In this document: piece after piece, positions 25,545 to 33,713 of the stretch
How positions within the stretch are numbered: the first letter of the stretch is position 1
How the letters are laid out: each line of letters begins with the position of its first letter
NCBI RefSeq assembly: GCF_042646165.1
Contig: NZ_JBHRTC010000021.1
Reading direction: 5' to 3' (one strand)
DNA: 64,000 bases
DNA from: Microbaculum marinum
GTDB taxonomy: Bacteria > Pseudomonadota > Alphaproteobacteria > Rhizobiales > Tepidamorphaceae
Notes under the pieces: model-generated
Told to the model about the DNA's origin: nothing
The model's input: only the letters and a program-made list of their open reading frames with translations
Database searches by the model: none
Made by a program: the position numbers and the translations under genes

Positions 25545-26543
25545 TCAGCACTGGCAGAAAAGTTGAGTAGATGGCTTTCTGAATAGTGACCGCTTAAACA
25601 GACGTGCCGAAGTTTTAATTTGTTGTCTGAAACCTGATTCTTTGCCGATAAATGAGGCTTCTGCCGCAGTTGGCAACCCGCTTCCGTAGTCGCGCACCAC
25701 TTTGAAACCACAATCCTCCAAAAGGTTTCTCAGCTTCTCCGCAGAAAAGTAGTTCAGATGCTCCCAAGGGTTAAAAACCTTGGGAAGCTCTTTACCGGAA
25801 CCGAGTTTCACCATCATATCTAACACCTCACGTTCCTCGACTTGCGGAACCGTGAGAGCAAGAAGTGCGGAGGGCTCAGCAATATCCTTCAACAACTTTA
25901 GAATCTCTCTCGGATCCGGCACATGCTCGAGAACCTCTGTGCAGACGATCAGATCGAATGGCGCCGCCAACCTCACTTCATCCAGGCTCGCTAATACAGA
26001 AAAGCTTCCATCCTTTACTGCACGAATGCTACGCTGAAGACTCGGTTCATAGCCAGTTGAGATGATTTCTTTGCTAGCCATTATGTCTAGTAGCGCCCCG
26101 TAGCCGCATCCGAAGTCCAGCAGGCGGAGCTGAGTGCTGCCGGTTCTGCGCTCAGCCACGAGCCGAAAAAATGAAGACGCCAGTTCGAGCAAAGCCTGAC
26201 GGTACGCCATAGTTGTCGTTATTGTTCTTGAATGGTCAATCACATCTTCATAGACCCGGGCTAGAAAGTCATCTGGAGGCAGCCATCCCGCATAAACGAA
26301 CCCGGTTGGGCCCACCACGAACGGGAATTCGTCATCAGGAGATATTCCCAGGATCTGTGCGTAGTCGTCGCGATAGGTGGGATTCTGCGCCGCAATGCTG
26401 GCTGCGGATGCCCAACCCAGGGTCTGCACTGCGGGTTGCTCTGCGAGCGGACAAACTCGATTGACGGGGAATTGCCTCACCTGAAGCTCACCGATGGAAC
26501 CGTCGAAATGACGAACGGAAACGGTCACTGATAGAGGCGACAA
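25545..26543 (-). CDS. Class I SAM-dependent methyltransferase, A/T-richer than neighbours
   Basis: 332 residues; TTG at 26543 is the longest start and GTG at 26528 an alternative, neither with a good ribosome site. An N-terminal region of about 100 residues (ending near DDFLARVYEDVIDHSRT) precedes the methyltransferase fold: LRLLDFGCGYGALLDIMA (motif I), DLIVCTEVLEHVPDPREILKLLK and ALLALTVPQ. The NYFSAEKLRNLLEDCGF stretch is typical of the Methyltransf_23 type. Codon use is visibly richer in A/T than in flanking genes, suggesting separate acquisition. The target is unknown. Confidence 0.83.
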   Translation of the reverse strand: MSPLSVTVSVRHFDGSIGELQVRQFPVNRVCPLAEQPAVQTLGWASAASIAAQNPTYRDDYAQILGISPDDEFPFVVGPTGFVYAGWLPPDDFLARVYEDVIDHSRTITTTMAYRQALLELASSFFRLVAERRTGSTQLRLLDFGCGYGALLDIMASKEIISTGYEPSLQRSIRAVKDGSFSVLASLDEVRLAAPFDLIVCTEVLEHVPDPREILKLLKDIAEPSALLALTVPQVEEREVLDMMVKLGSGKELPKVFNPWEHLNYFSAEKLRNLLEDCGFKVVRDYGSGLPTAAEASFIGKESGFRQQIKTSARLFKRSLFRKPSTQLFCQC

Positions 26544-26561
26544 ACAGGCACAAAGGCATCT

Positions 26562-27905
26562 CTAGGTTTTTGCAAAGTATCTGACGAGCTTCTTCACGGC
26601 CGCCACGAGTTGCCCTGCCTCCTTCGCGCCGAGGTCTTCGTGAACCTCCACGCGCAGGATGCGGGCGTTTGCGGCATGGGCATTTGGCAGCTGGTAGTGC
26701 CGAGGCTTTTCCTGATGCAGCGACCAGGGGAAACCGCTCTCTCCGAACACATTTGCATCGCGATGCCATGGCGAATCCGTGGGATAGAACGGATAGCCGG
26801 CATTCACGCCGCCGATACCTTCGAGTGCCAGGGCGGCAGCAAACTCCGCGACGGTGCAGGACAATCTTTCTGGCCTCACACGCAGCATGAGGAACCAGTA
26901 AGCACTCTCGGTCTCCGCTGGCGCGGCGACGAACTCGACGCTCTCGCAGTCCGCCAAGCCGACGCGCACGACTTGGGCGAAATTCCTGCGGCGATCGAGG
27001 AAGCCGGGCAGCTTGCCGAGCTGGACGCGGCCGATCGCTAGGCTGATTTCGTCCTGGTTGAAGTTAAGCGAGGCGACGACATTGCCGTCCGGCATCACCG
27101 CGCCGTACGGCTTTCCCCGATCCGTGACTTGTCGTGCGCGTGCGAAGATCATCGTATCTCGGGTGTAGACAGTTCCTCCCTGGGCGCCGGTGGAATGGTG
27201 CTTGCCGAACATCGTGGAAAAAGCGGCGACAGAGCCGAACGTCCCGACCTTGCGGCCCTTGTAAGATGCCCCGTGTGCCTGCGCGCAGTCCTCCAGGATC
27301 GGAATGTCGCGCTCGCGGGCGAGTTCGAGAATCGGATCCATGTCGACAGCGTGGCCGGCAATGTGTGCGATCACGATCGCCCTCGTGCGATCGCTAAGCA
27401 CGGCGCGAATCTGGTCGACTCCGGTGTTGAAAGTTCCCGGCAGGCTGTCGGCCGGCACGGGAACGCAGCCACACATGACCACAGGCATGGTCCCGCCCGC
27501 ATCGGTGATCGGCGGCACGATCACCTCGCTGCCCGGCTCGAGATCCAGGGCCCGCAGGGCAACATAGACGGACACCGTGCCCGAGCTGACCGCCTCCGTA
27601 TAACCGCCTCCCATGAAATCGGAAAACTGGCTGCAATATGCGAGCTTCTCGGGCCCGTTGTAGACGATTGCACCGCCGTGCTTGATTTCCCGATCCATCA
27701 GACGAAGCACGGCCTGCCGCTCATCTCGTCCGAAGTGACGACGGCGCGGCCACGGCATGCGGCGCGTCGGCGGGCCGCCGTGCATATGCTTTGGCGGCAC
27801 GAGAACGGCCTTCGCGACCCGCGGGTCAATGTTGACCGCTTCCAGTGATTTCCGGGCAATCGGCTTCACCGGCCCCAGCAGCGAACGCAGCATCGTCGTG
27901 TTCAT
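26562..27905 (-). CDS. DegT/DnrJ/EryC1/StrS-family PLP aminotransferase
   Basis: 447 residues with a roughly 55-residue N-terminal extension before the family fold. Substrate and PLP sites are visible: SSGTVSVYVALRAL, PPITDAGGTM (phosphate site region), LEDCAQAHGASYKG (Asp about 206) and AAFSTMFGKHHSTGAQGG with the PLP Lys at about 235. The family converts 3- or 4-keto nucleotide sugars to amino sugars using glutamate. The gene lies three bases downstream of the double Gfo/Idh oxidoreductase, which could supply a 3-keto sugar, and close to an AAC(3)-like acetyltransferase that could acylate the new amine. Confidence 0.9.
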   Translation of the reverse strand: MNTTMLRSLLGPVKPIARKSLEAVNIDPRVAKAVLVPPKHMHGGPPTRRMPWPRRRHFGRDERQAVLRLMDREIKHGGAIVYNGPEKLAYCSQFSDFMGGGYTEAVSSGTVSVYVALRALDLEPGSEVIVPPITDAGGTMPVVMCGCVPVPADSLPGTFNTGVDQIRAVLSDRTRAIVIAHIAGHAVDMDPILELARERDIPILEDCAQAHGASYKGRKVGTFGSVAAFSTMFGKHHSTGAQGGTVYTRDTMIFARARQVTDRGKPYGAVMPDGNVVASLNFNQDEISLAIGRVQLGKLPGFLDRRRNFAQVVRVGLADCESVEFVAAPAETESAYWFLMLRVRPERLSCTVAEFAAALALEGIGGVNAGYPFYPTDSPWHRDANVFGESGFPWSLHQEKPRHYQLPNAHAANARILRVEVHEDLGAKEAGQLVAAVKKLVRYFAKT

Positions 27906-27908
27906 GTC

Positions 27909-30032
27909 CTAAAACGTGACCCGCTTTCCCGAGGCGTAGCTCTTTTGCGCGCCATCCAGCAGCCGGATCACATCGAGCGTATCGGCTTCGCCGGGGTCGA
28001 TGGACCGGGATGGGCGCGCGCAGACCGACCCGGCCGTGGAGGCGCGCCACAGTTGCGGATAGCCGCGCGGTGTCAGGAGATCCAGAACCACCGCCAGCAT
28101 CCGCGCGGAGACGGGACCCCCGATGGGAATTTCCAGGACACGATGGTCGGTCCTGATCTGGACGTGGAACGTGCCGTCGACATGTGATCCGAGCAATGTC
28201 GATCGGCGCCCGTCGCTGTGTTCGACTTCGATGACATCGCACTGGCCGTCCATTCTGGCCTGTACTGAAGACAGGCCGGTACCCATCACCGCATTCAGCA
28301 TTTCGGCGCCATGGACGCCGTACCAGAAGTATCGGCCCTGGGTAGGCTGGATCTGACCCCAGTAGCGGATCGTGCACGTCTCGATCGCTTCGCCGGACGC
28401 TCTGATGTCATTGAGGGCCGCCACGAGCCTGTCGGCATAGCGGAAGGCAGATGCCCCGAAGACCCGAGTGCCGGTCTCCCGCGCCAGGAACTGAATCTTT
28501 TCGGCATCGGCGAGCGAGGTAGCCAACGGCTTGTCTATGAAGACCGGCCGCCCACGCCCGGCAACCGCACGGAACAATCCCGCGTGGGTACGCCCGTCGC
28601 AGGACAGGATAAAGACGATTTCCGCCTCGTCGACGACGTCTTCGGGCGTCTCGACGATGGCGATGTCGTACCGGTCTCGCAACTCGGATGTGAACCCATC
28701 GACGCGTGATGCGCTGACCTCCATGTCGGGAGACCCCCCGGGGAATGCCGCGACGACGCGTGCGCCTGGAATATGATCGGGATTGTACGGATTGTGCAGA
28801 AGGTCCGTGAAGGTGACGGCATGGGTGGTGTCGAGGCCGATCAGGCCGATGCGCACGGCTCCATTCCGTTTCGGCACCGGTCTTGCCGGCGGTGCCTCGG
28901 GAAACCGTGTGCGCTTCGCCGCATATGTGGTCCTGGTGACTTCAGGATAGCCTCCCGCGTCCGGCGCGAGCGGCAGGCGAACCGGCTCGCCGCGCAGCCC
29001 GGATTCGTACGTGGCGGCGCAGAATTCCAGGCTTCCGAGGGCCTCGGACGGTGGGATCGGAAGCGGCTTGTCTGCCGCGATTGCCGCAGCAATATCACTG
29101 TATAGCAGCGCATGCGGCGTAACCGCCGCAGGCTCCGATAGACCCAGGGTCCGCCGTGCCTTCCGATACGCCCGCGCGGGCATCGAACGGGTTTGGACCC
29201 TCGTGTCCGACAGAGCGGCATCGACCGCCCTTTGCGCCTGCCGGTTCATGGACGGATCGTGCAGCGAAATCTCCGATGGCGAGATCCAGCCCTTGTCACC
29301 CTTGATGACGAACCGACCGCCCATTCGGCCGGAGTTGACCGATCCGGCACACCGGGCGCGGCGGTCTCCGGAGAACGCGACCTCGACCTCGAACCAATCC
29401 TCGGACTCGATCTTCGTATAGCGGGTGTCGAACTTCGCATCGACCGACCGGGGCGCGCCCATCGCCTCGATCATCAGGTCGATCTCGTGGATCATCTGGG
29501 TCATGAGGACCCCCCCGCCGGCGATGTCCCATCTGCCCCACCAGCTTGCTTCGGCCAGCGCGTGCGGGATGTAGCCGTGGCGCTCCACCACGGCCTCCGT
29601 CACCTCGCCGATCCAGCCATTGCGGATCAGCCAGAGCATCCGCCGGTATTGCGGCGCGTACCGCAACTGGTAGCCGATCGACAGCCGTCCGGGATGGCGC
29701 GCAGCAGCGGCTGCGATGCGGGACGCGCTTTCGAGATTGTGCGCCAGCGGCTTCTCGCAGAGGACGGATTTGCCGGCCTCAAGAGCGGCAACCGTCAGTG
29801 CCTCGTGCGTCGATGGCGGCGTCGCCACAACGACCAGTTGGAGATCGCTGTCGGCGATCAGTTCATCGGCGCCCTCGTAGCGTCGGGACAGGCCGAAGGC
29901 GTCGGCGAAGGCCGTGAGGCGGCCCGCCGAGATATCCGACGCGCCGACCAGCTCCAGACCAGGAATCATGCCAATCGCGGCTGCATGTTCGTGCGCAATC
30001 ACGCCCGTACCGATGATGCCAATCTTCAGCAT
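27909..30032 (-). CDS. Double-domain Gfo/Idh/MocA oxidoreductase (fusion)
   Basis: 707 residues, about twice the family's normal 330-370. Domain 1 (about 1-350) has GIIGTGVIAHEHAAAIG and the Lys motif LCEKPLAHN (EKP about 93-95), then GYQLRYAPQYRRM. Domain 2 (about 391-707) restarts with VRIGLIGLDTTHAVTF and has VFIDKPLATSLADAEK (DKP about 500-502) and GASAFRYADRLV. The nucleotide loop in domain 2 (GLIGLDTTH) lacks the second and third Gly of GxGxxG, so NAD binding there is less sure. Domain 1 is the likely NAD(P)-dependent sugar oxidoreductase, acting before the DegT aminotransferase. Domain 2 may be structural or a second activity. Confidence 0.88.
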   Translation of the reverse strand: MLKIGIIGTGVIAHEHAAAIGMIPGLELVGASDISAGRLTAFADAFGLSRRYEGADELIADSDLQLVVVATPPSTHEALTVAALEAGKSVLCEKPLAHNLESASRIAAAAARHPGRLSIGYQLRYAPQYRRMLWLIRNGWIGEVTEAVVERHGYIPHALAEASWWGRWDIAGGGVLMTQMIHEIDLMIEAMGAPRSVDAKFDTRYTKIESEDWFEVEVAFSGDRRARCAGSVNSGRMGGRFVIKGDKGWISPSEISLHDPSMNRQAQRAVDAALSDTRVQTRSMPARAYRKARRTLGLSEPAAVTPHALLYSDIAAAIAADKPLPIPPSEALGSLEFCAATYESGLRGEPVRLPLAPDAGGYPEVTRTTYAAKRTRFPEAPPARPVPKRNGAVRIGLIGLDTTHAVTFTDLLHNPYNPDHIPGARVVAAFPGGSPDMEVSASRVDGFTSELRDRYDIAIVETPEDVVDEAEIVFILSCDGRTHAGLFRAVAGRGRPVFIDKPLATSLADAEKIQFLARETGTRVFGASAFRYADRLVAALNDIRASGEAIETCTIRYWGQIQPTQGRYFWYGVHGAEMLNAVMGTGLSSVQARMDGQCDVIEVEHSDGRRSTLLGSHVDGTFHVQIRTDHRVLEIPIGGPVSARMLAVVLDLLTPRGYPQLWRASTAGSVCARPSRSIDPGEADTLDVIRLLDGAQKSYASGKRVTF

Positions 30033-30050
30033 GTCAGGTTTTAATGGGAT

Positions 30051-30878
30051 TCAGTTCAGTGGAGCAGCGCATTCGGCGTAGAGGAAATCAGGCGTCACGC
30101 GCAGCCGTTCCACGAGAAAATCGTGGACCTTGGCACAGTCGGGAACGAAGGTGATGGTCCCTGCCCCCAACGCCCCCCGCCGGGCGAGCCCCGCCCGCTC
30201 GATGAGATCGCCGCACGAGGCAAAGCGGCGCGCGTTGCGTGTCTGGCGGCGAGACACGCACTGCCTGACCTCCCCCGCCTCATCCAGCACGCGCAGTATG
30301 TCGAGAATGCCGTCTTCGTATGCAAAGGGGCTGTCCGCGGCATCTTCGGCGGTGTGGAAGAACGTATAGGAGTGAAAACTCACGCCGAGCAGCAGAGCAC
30401 TCGCCCGGGCTTCGATCATCCGAGCGTATGGCGTGCCGGCGCCGCAAGGCGTGTCGGATTGATAGTGGTCCATCGTCATCTCGCCGGCTTCCGGCCCCTG
30501 CATGGCCAGTGAATGGGTCGAGTGAACACTGCGGACCGCTTCCGGCCGTCGGCGGAAATATTCCGTAAAGAGTCCGTTGCGGGACGGTGTCGTCGCGGGA
30601 TCGAACACTGCCGCCGGGGCGCCGGACGCCTCCGGATAGCTGTAGGTGTGGGTCGGCAGACCCAATGTCCCACAGACGTCTCCCAAGGCATCCACAATGT
30701 CCTCCAACCCGGCGGTAAACCGACCCATGGCGGACAGCGACGAATGTACGAACAGGATATCGCTCTGGCGCAGTCCGAGCTCATCCAGCGCTCGCCGAAA
30801 CTCGTCCGGTCTTAGCGGATTCCGATAGCGCCGATAGGTTCGCGAGGCGCGCCGCCTCAATTCGACCAGCCGGTTCAT
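30051..30878 (-). CDS. AAC(3)-fold N-acyltransferase, probable amino-sugar acetyltransferase
   Basis: 275 residues from the ATG at 30878; longer open frames upstream shadow the preceding glycosyltransferase. The fold is that of the aminoglycoside 3-N-acetyltransferase family: LRQSDILFVHSSLSAMGRF, GLPTHTYSYPEASGAPAAVFDPATTPSRNGLFTEYFRR and VRSVHSTHSLAMQGPEA, then TPCGAGTPYARM and LLGVSFHSYTFFHTAEDAA. Chromosomal family members in polysaccharide loci are thought to acylate amino sugars with acyl-CoA, not antibiotics. Position next to Gfo/Idh and DegT genes supports that. The exact substrate is inferred. Confidence 0.83.
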   Translation of the reverse strand: MNRLVELRRRASRTYRRYRNPLRPDEFRRALDELGLRQSDILFVHSSLSAMGRFTAGLEDIVDALGDVCGTLGLPTHTYSYPEASGAPAAVFDPATTPSRNGLFTEYFRRRPEAVRSVHSTHSLAMQGPEAGEMTMDHYQSDTPCGAGTPYARMIEARASALLLGVSFHSYTFFHTAEDAADSPFAYEDGILDILRVLDEAGEVRQCVSRRQTRNARRFASCGDLIERAGLARRGALGAGTITFVPDCAKVHDFLVERLRVTPDFLYAECAAPLN

Positions 30879-30891
30879 ACCCCGCGATCCG

Positions 30892-32022
30892 TCAGGCTGC
30901 CGACAGCCAGCCGTCCAACCGGCTTCGTTCGTGGTCCCATGCATAGAGCGCAGCCGCCCGACGATAACCGGCCTCACCGAGTGAGCGGGCGGACGGTCCG
31001 ATGACCACCAGAGCGGCCGCCATTCCTTCAACGTCACCCTCGTCGACCAGAATCCCCGTCTCACCTTCGATGACCGCTTCCGAAATTCCGGAGTGTCGCG
31101 TGCTTACCACCGCCAGCCCATGGGCCATCGCCTCCTGAATTGCCGCCGGCAGCCCCTCCTCGTCGCCGTCGGGCGTGGTCATGCTGTGCTGCACGAAGAC
31201 CCCGCACTCCCCCAGAAGCCGCAATTTGGTCTCCTCTGAGGCAAAGCCGTGCAAGCGCACCCGGTCGTTCAAACCGCACGCCTGAACAAACTGCTGCGCC
31301 GCGGGGAAGAGCGCACCGCCTCCGACATAGTCGAGGCTGAGCTCCGGGTTTTCCGCCGCTGCACGCCGGAACGCCTCCAGCAGAAATATTGGCGCCTTCT
31401 TGGGAACCATCAGGCCCACGGCCAACAGGCGTCTGCAGGAATCGGCCGATTTCTCGGGCAGTTCCGTGGGAATATCCACGCCACCGGGATTGACGTGGAC
31501 CTTTTCGGCGGGAAGTCCGATGCGGATGAGCCGTTGCCGATGGAATTCGTTTCGCGTCAGCACCGCCCTGGCCGAACGATAGGACAAATAGCGCTGCGCC
31601 ATGCCGGGTTGCCGCAATTCCCTGCTCACATCCATGCCGTGAGCCTGGGCAATGTAAGGAATATCCAGGTGGTCCAGCAGAGGGATGAAATCGATAAAGT
31701 TGTCCAGGTATTCTCCGAGCACTACGCCGACGCGGTGGTGTCTCAAGAACTTCGCGATCGCCCTTTCACGCATCCGATCTACCGCTCCGCCCGAACGCCT
31801 GGCAAGCCGGACTGAAAGACGCAATTCCCACCGGTCGAGTCGAAACACGGGCACCGCAACCGAAGCATCCATTTGCAATGGGTGGCGACCGGAACGGGCA
31901 ATAGCGACAGTATTGTGAGGTCTAAGATCCAATACATGCCGATCAATGAATGGAGCACCGAGCTCAGTCGTGAACACCGCGAGCGTCTCACTCACTGCCC
32001 GGAAGGGCCATTTGTCAGCCAC
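30892..32022 (-). CDS. Glycosyltransferase family 4 (GT-B)
   Basis: 376 residues, GTG start at 32022. The acceptor half has LAVFTTELGAPFIDRHVLDL and YIAQAHGMDVSRELRQPGMAQRY. The donor half has LLAVGLMVPKKAPIFLLEAFR, LSLDYVGGGALFPAAQQFV and HSMTTPDGDEEGLPAAIQEAMAHG, with the EGLP-x-x-x-x-E pattern. The overall form resembles colanic-acid-type GT4 enzymes such as WcaL/AmsK. It sits 13 bases before the acetyltransferase gene. Donor sugar is unknown. Confidence 0.88.
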   Translation of the reverse strand: MADKWPFRAVSETLAVFTTELGAPFIDRHVLDLRPHNTVAIARSGRHPLQMDASVAVPVFRLDRWELRLSVRLARRSGGAVDRMRERAIAKFLRHHRVGVVLGEYLDNFIDFIPLLDHLDIPYIAQAHGMDVSRELRQPGMAQRYLSYRSARAVLTRNEFHRQRLIRIGLPAEKVHVNPGGVDIPTELPEKSADSCRRLLAVGLMVPKKAPIFLLEAFRRAAAENPELSLDYVGGGALFPAAQQFVQACGLNDRVRLHGFASEETKLRLLGECGVFVQHSMTTPDGDEEGLPAAIQEAMAHGLAVVSTRHSGISEAVIEGETGILVDEGDVEGMAAALVVIGPSARSLGEAGYRRAAALYAWDHERSRLDGWLSAA

Positions 32023-32052
32023 GCCCGGGAGTTCGCCCAGTTGCAGGCCTAC

Positions 32053-32778
32053 CTATGAGCATACCGCAATCCGTTTCCGCGCCATCGCCGCCAGTCCCAC
32101 CAGCAAGGTACTTTCCCCGAGTTCCTCAGGGCGTTCGTCCATTGCGGTGAGGAGGCGTATGACCGGCCAAAGCAGCACCGACCCCACGGCCTTGGTCACG
32201 ACGTGGACGCGCGACGTCAGGGGCCTGCGACGTACCCAGAGCCCGAGCGCAACCGCCAGCATCGCGTGGCGTCCGCCCGTCGCCTCGATCGACAGATCGG
32301 AAAATCCAGCCTGGAGGAGGATCCGCTTCAGGGAGAAAGGCGTATAGCGGAATTCATCGTATGGGACGGTATGGATCGGCCAGATAAACGGCACCGTGAG
32401 AAAGATGAAACCGCCGGGGCGAAGAACCCGGAATACCTCCCGAACGACATGGTCCGGTTTGGGGCAATGCTCGAGAACCTCGGTCAGCATTGCACAATCC
32501 ACACTGGCGTCTGGCAAATCTATTGTCTCGCCGTCCCATGTCATGTCCGGCGGCGCTTCGCTGTGCTTTCGCTCTTCCAGGTCCAAGCCGGTCCACTGCG
32601 CTACGCGGCCCGATCGCTCCATCACGTATTCCTTGTAGGGCATGCGCCCGCAACCCACGTCCAGCACGTGCCCATGTAATATAGGCACCGCCCGCTCGAC
32701 AGCAGACAATATCAGTCTGACATTCGTATAAGAATCTAACGTCGAAGGCCTGCATTTTGGTAACGTATAGTCGATCAC
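32053..32778 (-). CDS. Class I SAM-dependent methyltransferase
   Basis: 241 residues, GTG start at 32778. SAM site HVLDVGCGRMPYKEYVM, then WTGLDLEERKH, VDCAMLTEVLEHCPKPDHVV and LRPGGFIFLTVPFIWP. The TVPYDEFRYTPFSLKRILLQAGF stretch is typical of Methyltransf_11-type proteins of glycan clusters. A C-terminal hydrophobic stretch (VVTKAVGSVLLWPVIRLL) may touch the membrane. It starts after an A/T-rich 151-base leader, suggesting a local promoter. Confidence 0.86.
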   Translation of the reverse strand: MIDYTLPKCRPSTLDSYTNVRLILSAVERAVPILHGHVLDVGCGRMPYKEYVMERSGRVAQWTGLDLEERKHSEAPPDMTWDGETIDLPDASVDCAMLTEVLEHCPKPDHVVREVFRVLRPGGFIFLTVPFIWPIHTVPYDEFRYTPFSLKRILLQAGFSDLSIEATGGRHAMLAVALGLWVRRRPLTSRVHVVTKAVGSVLLWPVIRLLTAMDERPEELGESTLLVGLAAMARKRIAVCS

Positions 32779-32929
32779 GACGGTATATATACTAGCAATC
32801 TGTCAAACATTTGTATTTGGCTACCCCTATCATATTAAGCAGATACGGCTTTCGCAGTCGTTGAAGATCGCCGCGGGGTGGCGTTCACAGGCTGTCGGCC
32901 GCAGGATCCGCAGTCGGCTCGGCCGCCGG
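32779..32929 (-). promoter_or_regulatory. A/T-rich leader, possible promoter of the 32778 gene
   Basis: This 151-base gap is the most A/T-rich stretch of the locus near 32780-32845. On the minus strand it has TTGACA (32801-32806) and a TATATATA tract (around 32784-32791), but the spacing between them is about 9-11 bases, too short for a standard sigma-70 pair. A promoter using only one of these is possible. The half nearer 32929 has no feature that I can see. Confidence 0.3.
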
Positions 32930-33703
32930 TCACCGCTTGTGGCTCTCGGTCTTCACGGCGATCTTGGCGATCGCATCGATCGCCACCAGCAAGGGGCCAC
33001 CCTCCGCGAAATACTCATCCACCGCCTTCTTGCAGCCCTCCCAGTACCCGTAATCATCGATGATCAGGACGCCCCCGACCGAGATGTCGGGATAGAGCGT
33101 GTTCAACTCATGCAGGGTCGATTCGTACCAGTCGGTGTCGAGCCGCAGCATGGCGATCTCCCCGATCCCCTTGTGAGGCAGGGTCTGCACCACGTCTCCT
33201 TGTATGAAATGGCAGCGCTCCTTGGGATAGCCGGTGGACAGCAGGTTCTGGCGTACATCCTCCAGGCTCGCGTAGCACCATTCATTATAGCCGTTCGCAG
33301 CTGAGGCCAGGTAACGGTCCTTTGCCGTTCGCCCTCGCAGGTCTACGTCGACCTCTTCCGGCTCGGTCATGCCGGCATAGGTGTCGAAGAGGTAGAGGTC
33401 GCGGATTTCGCCCATCTCCAGCAAGGTCCGCGCAGCCGCCATCATCGAGCCGCCTCGCCACACACCGCACTCTACGAATGCGCCGGGTACCTTCTCTCGG
33501 GCGATGTAGCGCGTCGCATCGACCAAGGCTGCGATCTTCTCGACGGGTGTCATCGTGTAATTGCGCACCGAGGCGATCGTGGCTGCATATGAAGGATCGA
33601 CTTCCAACCGGTGCGGCGGCGGGTCCTGCCTCCGGCGCACCTCGTAGCCCAAGGCCCACGCACCTTTGAATATGCCGGCTTTCGCTGCCTTGATCGGATT
33701 CAC
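32930..33703 (-). CDS. TylF/MycF-family O-methyltransferase
   Basis: 257 residues. Family motifs are MTPVEKIAALVDATRYIARE, GAFVECGVWRGGSMMAAART (SAM site), LYLFDTYAGMTEP, MLRLDTDWYESTLHELNTLY and VLIIDDYGYWEGCKKAVDEYF; the last two hold the Mg-binding Asp residues. Named after macrocin O-methyltransferase, the family methylates deoxysugar hydroxyls. Starts at GTG 33703 with a GAGG ribosome site and lies 10 bases after wzt. Such a place beside an ABC exporter with a glycan-binding domain suggests it may set a terminal methyl group that the exporter reads, but that is inference. Confidence 0.9.
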   Translation of the reverse strand: MNPIKAAKAGIFKGAWALGYEVRRRQDPPPHRLEVDPSYAATIASVRNYTMTPVEKIAALVDATRYIAREKVPGAFVECGVWRGGSMMAAARTLLEMGEIRDLYLFDTYAGMTEPEEVDVDLRGRTAKDRYLASAANGYNEWCYASLEDVRQNLLSTGYPKERCHFIQGDVVQTLPHKGIGEIAMLRLDTDWYESTLHELNTLYPDISVGGVLIIDDYGYWEGCKKAVDEYFAEGGPLLVAIDAIAKIAVKTESHKR

Positions 33704-33713
33704 CTCGGACGCC

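Noticed and set aside
30051..30878. Aminoglycoside-resistance acetyltransferase.
   Set aside because: The fold is AAC(3)-like, but its place among amino-sugar genes makes a biosynthetic acyltransferase far more likely.
32930..33703. Macrolide biosynthesis methyltransferase (TylF-like).
   Set aside because: The family is broad and the surroundings are purely polysaccharide genes; no polyketide genes are present.
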